Source of the DNA: Chloroflexota bacterium
GTDB lineage: Bacteria; Chloroflexota; Dormibacteria; CF-121
DNA length: 12,344 nt
NCBI GenBank assembly: GCA_005882525.1
Contig: VBGO01000114.1
Location: 1-12,344, forward strand
Direction: 5' to 3'
The notes beneath the pieces are model-generated. The model had not been told where the DNA came from and ran no database searches. It saw only the letters and a list, made by a program, of their open reading frames with translations. The position numbers were made by a program, and so were the translations under genes. Below are positions 1 to 5,655 of the stretch, one piece after another (the stretch's first letter is position 1; each line of letters opens with the position of its first letter).

Positions 1-2
1 GG

Positions 3-515
3 ATTCCACCCGGCGCCCGTGGGATCGTTGTCTTCGCGCATGGGAGCGGCAGCGGCCGGCACAGCCCTCGCAATCGCTTCGTGGCCGACGTCCTCGTGAA
101 CGGCGGCCTGGGCACGCTGCTGATCGACCTGCTGACCCGAGACGAGGAGACGATCGACCTGCAGACCGCCGAGCTCCGGTTCGATATTCGCCTACTGGCG
201 GAGCGCCTGGGTGGCGTAACCGACTGGCTCGCCGGCGAGCCGTCCGCGGCCGGGTTATCGACTGGCTACTTCGGGGCGTCGACGGGCGCGGCGGCGGCCC
301 TGATCGCCGGGTCGGACCGTCCCGAACGTGTTCGAGCGATCGTCTCCCGCGGCGGGCGACCTGACCTCGCCGGACCGGTCCTGCCCAGGGTTCGCCAGCC
401 CACCCTGCTGATCGTCGGTGGAGACGACGACGTCGTCATCGAGCTCAACCGCCAGGCGCTCCGAGAACTCAGCGGCATCAAGCAGATGATGATCGTGCCC
501 GGCGCGACGCAGTGA
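3..515 (+). CDS. Alpha/beta hydrolase (dienelactone-hydrolase-like), 5'-partial and 3'-disrupted
   Basis: The reading frame is open from the left edge, so the start lies outside the window. It shows the alpha/beta-hydrolase features in order: an oxyanion strand VVFAHGSGSG (about nt 27-56), the nucleophile elbow GASTGA with its Ser codon at 279-281, and the acid-bearing strand LLIVGGDDDVV (about 409-441). This resembles the small dienelactone-hydrolase-like proteins often found next to or fused with phosphoribosyltransferases. The frame then ends abruptly as VPGATQ-stop, where family members normally have GATH, with His of the catalytic triad, plus an acidic loop and a final helix. A +1-frame stretch at 511-549 reads SEWFLRYLGKTP-stop, which looks like that final helix. 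About 15 residues including the His therefore appear deleted with a frame change. The protein is probably inactive, a recent pseudogene. The hydrolase fold is well supported; the substrate is unknown. Confidence 0.75.
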   Translation: MPPGARGIVVFAHGSGSGRHSPRNRFVADVLVNGGLGTLLIDLLTRDEETIDLQTAELRFDIRLLAERLGGVTDWLAGEPSAAGLSTGYFGASTGAAAALIAGSDRPERVRAIVSRGGRPDLAGPVLPRVRQPTLLIVGGDDDVVIELNRQALRELSGIKQMMIVPGATQ

Positions 516-704
516 GTGGTTCCTTCGTTACCTCGGCAAGACGCCTTGACGACCGCTGTCGAACGGCGACCAAGTCGGTACCTCGCTAGATCCTGGCCCG
601 CCTTACCGTCACGGCAGCCCATTCGACAATCCTGAGAGCTCGCGCGACTGCGTCGCTGGAATCGGCTGGCTTCGCCCGTCCCCTCCCCTTAGCGCGGAGT
701 AGGG
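516..704. other. Non-coding gap between hydrolase remnant and secreted protein
   Basis: This 189-nt stretch lies between two genes that converge. Its first 34 nt carry the frame-shifted remnant of the hydrolase tail. I see no convincing gene, RNA or clear rho-independent terminator in the rest. Confidence 0.4.
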
Positions 705-1220
705 CTACGGTGTCGCCCGCTGGCAGCCAGTGCTGCCGAGCGAGAGCCGGTTCGATCGGTGGGCGTGATTGTCAGACGCCGTCAGGCCGATGGGCGCGAA
801 GCGGCAAAGTGGCGCCGGTAGCGGCGAGCGGAAGTTGCCGGCCCCGTCTGCCACCGTCCGCCAGAAGGTCGAGCCCTCAGTTCTCGTCGCCAGTAGCAGG
901 ATCGTGTCGCCGGGACGGAAGCCGCTCCCGCAGAGCGCTTCCGAGCAGAGAGAGATCACGGCTCGTCTCGTCCAGGGCCGCGGAGGGATCGCCGGAAGCG
1001 GGCAGGCGCCATACGGATCAAGGGTGACGAAGGGGCAGGATGGGCGCAGCTCGAATTGAGGTGGCAGTTGGTAGACGGAATTATGCGGCCGAGCCGCGAG
1101 ATGAACACTATCGCCGGCCACTCCCGAGATGGTCGCGGACGCGCCTGCCGCCAGCAATACGATGGCAAGCCAGATCGCCAATCTGAGCGGGCTAGCGCCG
1201 AACCTCGACCGAGGCCCCAT
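705..1220 (-). CDS. Small secreted or membrane-anchored hypothetical protein
   Basis: The 171-residue product starts with a basic segment followed by a hydrophobic helix (residues 12-27, RLAIWLAIVLLAAG) and a plausible signal-peptidase site at ASA-T (residues 27-30), so it is probably exported. The mature part has six Cys (residues 62, 73, 92, 97, 139, 166), fitting disulfides outside the cytoplasm. Residues 98-132 contain GSGFRPGDTILLL, then FWRTVADGAGNFRSPLP. This pattern is typical of Ig-like or carboxypeptidase-regulatory-like beta sandwiches in extracellular proteins. I do not recognise a named family. The ATG at 1220 has only a weak GAGG two bases upstream, so the start is not firm. The gene diverges from the amidohydrolase across a 48-nt gap that must hold both promoters. 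Function unknown. Confidence 0.6.
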   Translation of the reverse strand: MGPRSRFGASPLRLAIWLAIVLLAAGASATISGVAGDSVHLAARPHNSVYQLPPQFELRPSCPFVTLDPYGACPLPAIPPRPWTRRAVISLCSEALCGSGFRPGDTILLLATRTEGSTFWRTVADGAGNFRSPLPAPLCRFAPIGLTASDNHAHRSNRLSLGSTGCQRATP

Positions 1221-1268
1221 GGCCTCATTTAACGCCTGCGCCGCGGGTGATTAACTTGTCCCAGCGCC

Positions 1269-2441
1269 ATGACCTTGAGTGATGTCGGTCCGCTGCTCGA
1301 ATCGTGGAAGGCCGTACGGGCCGTCGACCATCACTGTCACCCGCTCCGGCGCTGGCCCTTTCAGCTGACAGCGGTCGAGCTTCGCTCGGCTTTCACCGAA
1401 GCGATCGATCCGGCGATCGCCGAACGCCACGTCATCCATACGGCGGCCTACCAGGGCGCGCTGCATCGCATTGCGGCCGAGCTTGACTGCGATCCGAGCG
1501 AAGTCGTCGTCCTCGGGCGCCGCAATGCGGCCGACCCCACCGGCTACGCAAGGCAGCTCCTCGGCCGCACGGCGACCGAGGTGATGCTGGTCGACTGTGG
1601 CTTCGCCTCCCCGGATTCCTTCACGCTCGAGGAGCAGCAGCAGGCCACCGGCATCCCCCAGCGCGAAATCATCCGGATCGAAACGCTCGCCGAGAGCCTC
1701 GTGAACGATGCGAGCGAACCGCGCGAATGGTTCGCGGCCGTCCGCGAGGCGCTCAGAGCCGCCGTCAAGCGCGGGGCGGTCGGCGTGAAGACCATCTGCG
1801 CCTACCGCGCCAGCCTCCGGCTCGAGCCGGTCGACACCGACGCGCTCGGCGTCGCCTTCAGCGCCCTCCGCCTCCGTCTCGAGCGGGCGCAGCCGGTGCG
1901 GCTGACCGGCAACGCGCTCTGCCACGCGCTCCTTTTCGAAGCCGCCCAGGCGTGCCAGGAACTCGACGTCCCGCTGCAGGTCCACTGCGGCTTCGGCGAT
2001 CCCGACGAAGACCTAGCGGAAACGTCGCCGCTCGGGCTTCGGCCGCTTTTCGTCGATCCGGCCTACCGGGGCCTGCGCGTCGCCCTCCTCCATTGCTACC
2101 CCTATCATCGCGAGGCCGCCTACCTCTGCTCGGTCTTCCCCGGCGTGTCCATGGATCTCTCGCTCACCATCCCCTTCGCCGGCGTCGAAGGCGTCCAGGC
2201 GATGCGCGAGGCGCTCGGCCTCTGCCCGACCAGCAAGTTGCTCTATGCGAGCGACGCGACCCGTTATCCCGAGGTCTACCTGGTTGCGGCGGTACTCCAT
2301 CGCGAAGCCCTCGCCGAAGCGCTCGGCGAGTTGATTGACCGGGGAGTGATGTCGCGCTCCGCAGCTGACGCGGCCGGCCGCCAGGTGCTGGCCGAGAACG
2401 CCCGGCGCCTTTATCACCTGCCAAACGGACCTGCAAGCTAG
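1269..2441 (+). CDS. Amidohydrolase_2 family enzyme, FluG N-terminal-domain type
   Basis: This 390-residue protein is a complete TIM-barrel amidohydrolase. Metal-ligand motifs appear in the expected order: an HxH at the end of strand 1 (VDHHCHP, H22/H24), a conserved Lys in GAVGVKTICAYR (K174), His in LQVHCGFGDPDEDL (H239), His in LLHCYPYHREA (H275) and Asp in LLYASDATRYPE (D329). The GFGDPD and YPYHREA motifs, with the MDLSL-PFAGVEG stretch after them, recall the amidohydrolase domains that are fused to or located beside glutamine-synthetase-like proteins (fungal FluG, bacterial GlnT-like). No synthetase gene lies in the window. It is probably a cytoplasmic hydrolase or decarboxylase of a small C-N or carboxylate substrate, which the sequence does not reveal. 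The ATG at 1269 lacks a clear Shine-Dalgarno, so a leaderless transcript is possible. The receiver-like gene follows 44 nt downstream on the same strand. Confidence 0.88.
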   Translation: MTLSDVGPLLESWKAVRAVDHHCHPLRRWPFQLTAVELRSAFTEAIDPAIAERHVIHTAAYQGALHRIAAELDCDPSEVVVLGRRNAADPTGYARQLLGRTATEVMLVDCGFASPDSFTLEEQQQATGIPQREIIRIETLAESLVNDASEPREWFAAVREALRAAVKRGAVGVKTICAYRASLRLEPVDTDALGVAFSALRLRLERAQPVRLTGNALCHALLFEAAQACQELDVPLQVHCGFGDPDEDLAETSPLGLRPLFVDPAYRGLRVALLHCYPYHREAAYLCSVFPGVSMDLSLTIPFAGVEGVQAMREALGLCPTSKLLYASDATRYPEVYLVAAVLHREALAEALGELIDRGVMSRSAADAAGRQVLAENARRLYHLPNGPAS

Positions 2442-2485
2442 GCCGAACGGCCTAACCCACTAACCCCGGGGAAATAGATGATGGC

Positions 2486-2806
2486 ATGGCAGTGACCACC
2501 GCCACCAGCACCGCCCGCGTCCTGCTGATTGCCGATGACCCGTCGGCCGGCGACCCCTATCGCGGTGCCCTCGAGGTTGGTGGCTACGACGTCAAGCAGG
2601 CCGAGAGCTTCGTCGATGTGCTCAACAGCGCCATGCCTGATGCGGATGTCGTGGTGCTCTGTGATCTCGCCGTGTTCGCCGATCCGGGACTGGCGGCGCT
2701 CGTCATCAGGATTCCCTACCAGATGACGCCCGACGAATTGGTCGTTGAGGTCCATCGGCGCGTCGCACTCCGGGCAACCCTGCGCGCCGCATCGTCTACG
2801 ATGTGA
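2486..2806 (+). CDS. Degenerate receiver-like (CheY-fold) protein
   Basis: The 106-residue product begins like a response-regulator receiver domain: ARVLLIADDPSAG (residues 10-22) has the beta-1 strand and acidic pair, and DADVVVLCDLAVF (residues 52-64) resembles beta-3 with a phospho-acceptor-like Asp. The rest is shortened. The switch Thr/Ser strand and conserved Lys are not recognisable, and IPYQMTPDELVVEVHRRVA (residues 76-94) resembles the final helix of receivers. At about 106 residues against the usual 120 it looks like a stand-alone pseudo-receiver with no output domain. Just after the stop, another frame reads RRIVYDVKTGRLDEVAERV and then a stop at 2868. That looks coding and may be a frame-shifted tail (see findings). 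Its partner is unknown. The receiver assignment is moderate; phosphorylation is doubtful. Confidence 0.6.
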   Translation: MAVTTATSTARVLLIADDPSAGDPYRGALEVGGYDVKQAESFVDVLNSAMPDADVVVLCDLAVFADPGLAALVIRIPYQMTPDELVVEVHRRVALRATLRAASSTM

Positions 2807-2913
2807 AGACCGGTCGTCTCGACGAAGTGGCCGAGCGCGTTCCGGCCGGGGCGACTCGCCAGGCCTGACGCCGCGGCATTGGAGGTTCGGCGATCGATCT
2901 ACCGAGGCATCCG

Positions 2914-3429
2914 GTGGTGCGCGGTCATCCGGTACACGCCATCCTGTCGGACGGCCCCGCTGTCCTGATTCCGCTTGCCTTCGCGATCGAGGCGTGGAGG
3001 CGGACACGAAACGATCCGGTCGGCCAGCCACTGAGCCGCATCGCCACTCGGACGGCAACCGCCGCCGCCGTCGCCGCCGGCGTTGTCGGATGGATCGACT
3101 GGCTGACGATTCCGGGCGGGCATCCGGCCCGGACGCCTGCCACCGTCCACGGCTTGATCAACACCGCCGGACTCATCGCGCTGATTGGTGCGTCGACCAG
3201 CCTGAAACGACGCCTCGGATTGCTGGCCGGCGCGACCGCCGGACTGCTGGTGGCCGCCTGGATTGGAGGGGATCTCGTCTTCCGCTTTGGCTGGCGTGTC
3301 CGCCCGGCGGAGGAAGCGGAAATTGCCGAGCAGCAGCTGTCGGAGGCTGGACAAGCTGACGCCTTCCAGCTGGCGCGCCAAAAGGTTGCTGACTTCGAGC
3401 GTCGTAAGACGTTCCTTCCGGCTCCCTAA
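2914..3429 (+). CDS. DUF2231-like integral membrane protein
   Basis: The 171-residue protein opens with VRGHPVHAILSDGP, close to the HP-hHP...P signature at the start of DUF2231 (COG4244) membrane proteins. It has about four hydrophobic segments, at roughly residues 13-28, 46-62, 78-93 and 101-122, and a further His-containing loop GGHPARTPATVHG (residues 68-80) between helices. The last 45 residues are charged and helical (EEAEIAEQQLSEAGQ...) and probably cytoplasmic. Some DUF2231 proteins are thought to bind heme or other redox centres through the conserved His residues, but their role is not established. The GTG at 2914 was chosen because GAGG lies six bases upstream; upstream in-frame codons are only ATC or ATT. 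It follows the receiver-like gene by 107 nt, and its stop faces the convergent 57-residue gene 21 nt away. Confidence 0.75.
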   Translation: MVRGHPVHAILSDGPAVLIPLAFAIEAWRRTRNDPVGQPLSRIATRTATAAAVAAGVVGWIDWLTIPGGHPARTPATVHGLINTAGLIALIGASTSLKRRLGLLAGATAGLLVAAWIGGDLVFRFGWRVRPAEEAEIAEQQLSEAGQADAFQLARQKVADFERRKTFLPAP

Positions 3430-3450
3430 CAGAGGGATCGACAAGGGCTG

Positions 3451-3624
3451 TCAGCTGGATTGAGCCTGTGCTAACCGCTGGCGGGCCTTGCGCTGGCCGT
3501 CGGCCGGTAAGTCCTCCAGCTTCTGTCCCTCGGGTTGACAGCATCGGCCATCCTTGTGGGCGTGTTCGGCCCATGTCCTGCCATCGCAGCACCAACCCTT
3601 ACTGGCGTCAATCGTCTGTTCCAT
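3451..3624 (-). CDS. Small cysteine-rich protein with paired CC motifs (57 aa)
   Basis: This short gene falls below common ORF length cutoffs. It encodes 57 residues with a compact N-terminal half WCCDGRTW followed by HAHKDGRCCQ (residues 11-30): two CC pairs 14 residues apart, with two His between them. The C-terminal half (residues 31-57) is a charged, Gln/Ala-rich probable helix ending in AQAQSS. The pattern suggests a metal- or cluster-binding knuckle or a disulfide hairpin. There is no signal peptide, so a cytoplasmic metal site is more likely. A strong Shine-Dalgarno GGAGG (plus-strand 3632-3636) lies seven bases before the ATG, which argues that the frame is translated. The gene diverges from the Cys-rich regulator that heads the pterin operon and shares its promoter region, so it may be under the same control. 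I do not recognise a family. Confidence 0.62.
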   Translation of the reverse strand: MEQTIDASKGWCCDGRTWAEHAHKDGRCCQPEGQKLEDLPADGQRKARQRLAQAQSS

Positions 3625-3649
3625 CGCCACACCTCCAGCTCAGCCCGGT

Positions 3650-3676
3650 CTAAAACCAATTGCTATTATTATTAGA
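3650..3676. promoter_or_regulatory. AT-rich bidirectional promoter/operator between small Cys protein and pterin operon
   Basis: This is an isolated AT-rich patch in GC-rich DNA. On the plus strand TGCTATTAT (3661-3669) matches an extended -10 element (TGnTATAAT-like) and predicts transcription starting near 3676, at the GTG of the regulator, so the operon mRNA may be leaderless. On the minus strand the same patch gives AATAAT-like -10 choices for the 57-residue gene. The patch is bounded by CTAA (3650-3653) and TTAG (3672-3675) and contains the palindrome CAATTG (3657-3662), a possible operator. No good -35 box is visible. Confidence 0.45.
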
Positions 3677-4390
3677 GTGCTGGCGTCTCACGTCAACGCA
3701 GACATCGAGGCCGTCGGCGCGCTGCGCGATCCTCAGCGCCGTGCCGTCTATGCGTACGTGAGCGGGCAACGGCACGATGTCTCGCGTGACGAAGCGGCTG
3801 AGACGATTGCCATCAGCCGCAGTCTCGCCTCTTTCCACCTCGACCGGCTGGTCCGGGCTGGATTACTCGAGGTGACGTACCGGCGCCTGAGCGGCCGGCA
3901 GGGTCCGGGTGCAGGGCGCCCCTCCAAGCTTTACCGCCGCACCAGGCGGCAGATCGGCATCAGCTTGCCCGAGCGCCGCTATGAGCTCCTCGCGGGGCTT
4001 TTCGCCGCTCCGCTGCACGAGGCCGACGACACTCGCATCAAGGCCCGACTCGCCAACGCGGCGCGGAGGTCCGGTCAGGAATTCTCGGCGGCGTACCGGC
4101 CGCGCCCCCGCCGCGGCACCCGCGGCGCTGTAGTAGCGCTCCGTGGCGTGCTCGAAGGCCTGGGAACCGAACCCTATGACGACGGCGGAGTTGTGCGCCT
4201 TCGGAACTGCCCGTTCGAGACCGTCGCATCGGCCTACCCGGAACTCGTTTGCGGCATCAATCTCAGCCTGGTCCAGGGCGTGATCGAGGGGCTGGGCGGT
4301 GGCCGTGTCGGGGCACGACTGGATCCGAGCCCGGGGCACTGCTGCGTCACCATCGGACGATCGTCGGCGAAAGGAGGAAGCAATGCTTAG
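3677..4390 (+). CDS. Winged-helix (ArsR/COG2345-like) transcriptional regulator with C-terminal Cys cluster
   Basis: The 237-residue product has an N-terminal winged helix (about residues 10-90). Recognition-helix sequence ISRSLASFHLDRLVRAGLLEV is followed by a wing with GPGAGRPSKLYRR, typical of COG2345 regulators, the group that includes the Fe-S protein SufR. The C-terminal part has LRNCPFETVA, ELVCGINLSLVQGVIEGLG and PGHCCVTI, placing Cys at residues 178, 192, 222 and 223 beside H221. This suggests binding of an Fe-S cluster or metal, with redox or iron sensing by analogy to SufR. Cys spacing differs from SufR, so the ligand is inferred. The GTG at 3677 was chosen because an upstream ATG at 3554 would run through the promoter and the divergent small gene. 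The gene overlaps the next by 8 nt and so heads the pterin operon, probably regulating it and itself. Confidence 0.82.
   Translation: MLASHVNADIEAVGALRDPQRRAVYAYVSGQRHDVSRDEAAETIAISRSLASFHLDRLVRAGLLEVTYRRLSGRQGPGAGRPSKLYRRTRRQIGISLPERRYELLAGLFAAPLHEADDTRIKARLANAARRSGQEFSAAYRPRPRRGTRGAVVALRGVLEGLGTEPYDDGGVVRLRNCPFETVASAYPELVCGINLSLVQGVIEGLGGGRVGARLDPSPGHCCVTIGRSSAKGGSNA
4371..4377 (+). promoter_or_regulatory. Strong Shine-Dalgarno for the 47-aa gene
   Basis: AAGGAGG lies five bases before the ATG at 4383, inside the end of the regulator gene. It is the best ribosome-binding site in the operon and sets the start of the small gene at 4383 rather than at the in-frame ATG at 4299. Confidence 0.75.
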
Positions 4391-4526
4391 TCACGCAATC
4401 AGCCGTTTCATCGACAGCCAGCGCCGAGGCGGGCCGGCGACCGTACCCGCTGTTCGCTACGACGTCCGCGTCGTGGAGGGCAGGGTCGAGGTCCGGCGCT
4501 CGCCGGCCACCCTGCAACCAAACTAA
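4383..4526 (+). CDS. Unknown 47-aa protein between regulator and folE
   Basis: A short gene with a strong Shine-Dalgarno overlaps the regulator stop by 8 nt and shares one base (TAATG) with the folE start. It is therefore probably translated and couples the regulator to folE. The 47-residue product has a basic N-terminal helix (LSHAISRFIDSQRRGG, residues 2-17) and a predicted beta hairpin VRYDVRVVEGRVEVRRS (residues 24-40). There are no Cys, no signal peptide and no membrane segment. I do not recognise a family. Its place just before folE suggests a small accessory or regulatory partner of GTP cyclohydrolase, or only a coupling peptide; both are inference. The tail of the locus at 2749-2868 has a comparable YDVKTGRLDEV hairpin-like pattern, which may be coincidence. 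Confidence 0.65.
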   Translation: MLSHAISRFIDSQRRGGPATVPAVRYDVRVVEGRVEVRRSPATLQPN

Positions 4527-5239
4527 TGGCCACCGCAGCTCGACGCCGCCCCCCGGTCCGTGACGCTAATAGTGGATCACACGTTGTGCCGTTGACTCGG
4601 AAAGAACCCGAGTGGGTACGGACCGCACCCAGAACGATTCCGAGAGCGAAGTGGCGGCAGCTGGAGCGATACGCGGCGGAAATCTTTCAGACTATGGGCA
4701 TGCGACTCGACTCGCCGGGAACCCGCGAGACGCCGCGTCGCTTCATCCGTGCGCTCTTCGACGCCACCGAGGGATATGAAGGCGACCCCAAGCTGGTGAC
4801 CGCGTTTCCGACAGAGTGTGACCAGGGCCCCGATTGCCGCATCAGCCAGATCGTGCAGGGTCCGATCCCATTCCACTCGGTCTGCGAGCATCATGCCTTC
4901 CCGTTTTTCGGCCAGGCCTGGATTGGATATATCGCGCATGAACGCATCATCGGGCTTTCCAAACTCACCCGGGTCGTGCGACTGTATGCCCGCCGCTTCT
5001 CGATGCAGGAGCGGCTGGGACGCCAGGTCATCAACGCGCTCGATGGGATCCTCGCTGCCCACGGCGTCGCGGTCTACCTCGACGCGGCGCACCTTTGCAT
5101 GCAGATGCGTGGCGTTCGCGAGCAGGAGGCGACCACCCGCACGACCTTTTGGCGGGGTGCCTACGAATCGGACGAGCAGCTGCGCAACGAATTCCTGAAG
5201 CTCTGCCAGGGGGGCGACCCGGCCCATCACTCCGGATGA
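4526..5239 (+). CDS. folE: GTP cyclohydrolase I
   Basis: The 237-residue enzyme converts GTP to 7,8-dihydroneopterin triphosphate, the entry step to tetrahydrofolate and tetrahydrobiopterin. Type I motifs are complete: GTRETPRRF (residues 65-73), PFHSVCEHHAFPFFG (115-129), IIGLSKLTRVVRLYARRFSMQERLGRQ (141-167) and HLCMQMRGVRE (189-199). Zinc ligands C120, H123 and C191 correspond to C110, H113 and C181 of the E. coli enzyme, with H122 as the neighbouring active-site His. Length is close to E. coli FolE (222), with about ten extra residues at a basic, poorly conserved N terminus. The ATG shares a base with the stop of the 47-residue gene. The gene overlaps the PTPS gene by 4 nt (ATGA), which points to a biopterin-type route rather than folate; no folB, folK or folP is present. 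Confidence 0.97.
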   Translation: MATAARRRPPVRDANSGSHVVPLTRKEPEWVRTAPRTIPRAKWRQLERYAAEIFQTMGMRLDSPGTRETPRRFIRALFDATEGYEGDPKLVTAFPTECDQGPDCRISQIVQGPIPFHSVCEHHAFPFFGQAWIGYIAHERIIGLSKLTRVVRLYARRFSMQERLGRQVINALDGILAAHGVAVYLDAAHLCMQMRGVREQEATTRTTFWRGAYESDEQLRNEFLKLCQGGDPAHHSG

Positions 5240-5655
5240 CTGCCCACATGAACGTGCGCATCAGCCGTCGGGAGGGATTCAATGCCGCCCATCAGTTACG
5301 GGATGCGAGCCTGAGCGATGACGAAAACCGGCGTCTGTATGGCAAGTGTGTCAGCCTTCACGGGCACAATTACGTCCTGGAAGTCGTCGTCAGCGGCGCC
5401 ATCGATCCCGTCACCGGCTACGTGATGGACCTGAAGCGTTTGTCGGACCTGATGACCGCGGAGATCATTCAGCATGTCGATCACCGCAACCTCAACACGG
5501 ACGTCGCCTGGCTGAGCGGACGGATTCCGACCGCCGAAGCCCTGGCACTGGCGTTCTGGGCGCGGTTGCGGCCGCACCTGCCCGAGGGATCGCTGCGCCG
5601 AGTCCGGGTCCACGAAACGGATAAGAACTGGGCCGAGTGCAGCGATGGCGGCTGA
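5236..5655 (+). CDS. 6-pyruvoyl-/6-carboxy-tetrahydropterin synthase (PTPS/QueD family)
   Basis: The 139-residue protein acts on dihydroneopterin triphosphate, the FolE product. Zinc ligands are H19 (FNAAH) and H42/H44 (LHGHNY); the catalytic Cys is C38 (YGKC), the Asp-His pair is D82/H83 (VDHRNLN) and the pterin-anchoring Glu is E127 (VHETD). Two regions look more like eukaryotic PTPS than E. coli QueD: LSDDENRRLYGKC, and GAIDPVTGYVMDLKRLSDLM. The Cys-to-HGH spacing (CxxxHGH) is instead the QueD form. Making 6-pyruvoyl-tetrahydropterin is favoured because an SDR lies in the operon and no queC or queE is present. The ATG at 5236 overlaps the folE stop; a second ATG at 5248 is possible. The gene overlaps the methyltransferase gene by 11 nt. 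Family is firm; product specificity is inferred. Confidence 0.93.
   Translation: MTAHMNVRISRREGFNAAHQLRDASLSDDENRRLYGKCVSLHGHNYVLEVVVSGAIDPVTGYVMDLKRLSDLMTAEIIQHVDHRNLNTDVAWLSGRIPTAEALALAFWARLRPHLPEGSLRRVRVHETDKNWAECSDGG

Noticed and set aside
1251..1985. Long minus-strand open frame opposite the amidohydrolase
   Set aside because: It is a GC-driven shadow; the plus-strand frame has all the metal-binding motifs, and the shadow is low in organised hydrophobic pattern.
2745..3359. Plus-strand frame of 204 codons overlapping the DUF2231 gene
   Set aside because: Very Arg/Gly-rich composition typical of an out-of-frame reading; it covers two better supported genes.
3471..3659. Minus-strand 62-codon frame overlapping the 57-aa gene
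   Set aside because: It is a different frame of the same DNA with no organised motif, whereas the 57-aa frame has a strong GGAGG and paired CC motifs.
3554..3676. In-frame upstream extension of the regulator starting at ATG 3554
   Set aside because: It would run through the AT-rich promoter patch and most of the divergent small gene's 5' half, adds residues with no domain character, and lacks a ribosome-binding site.
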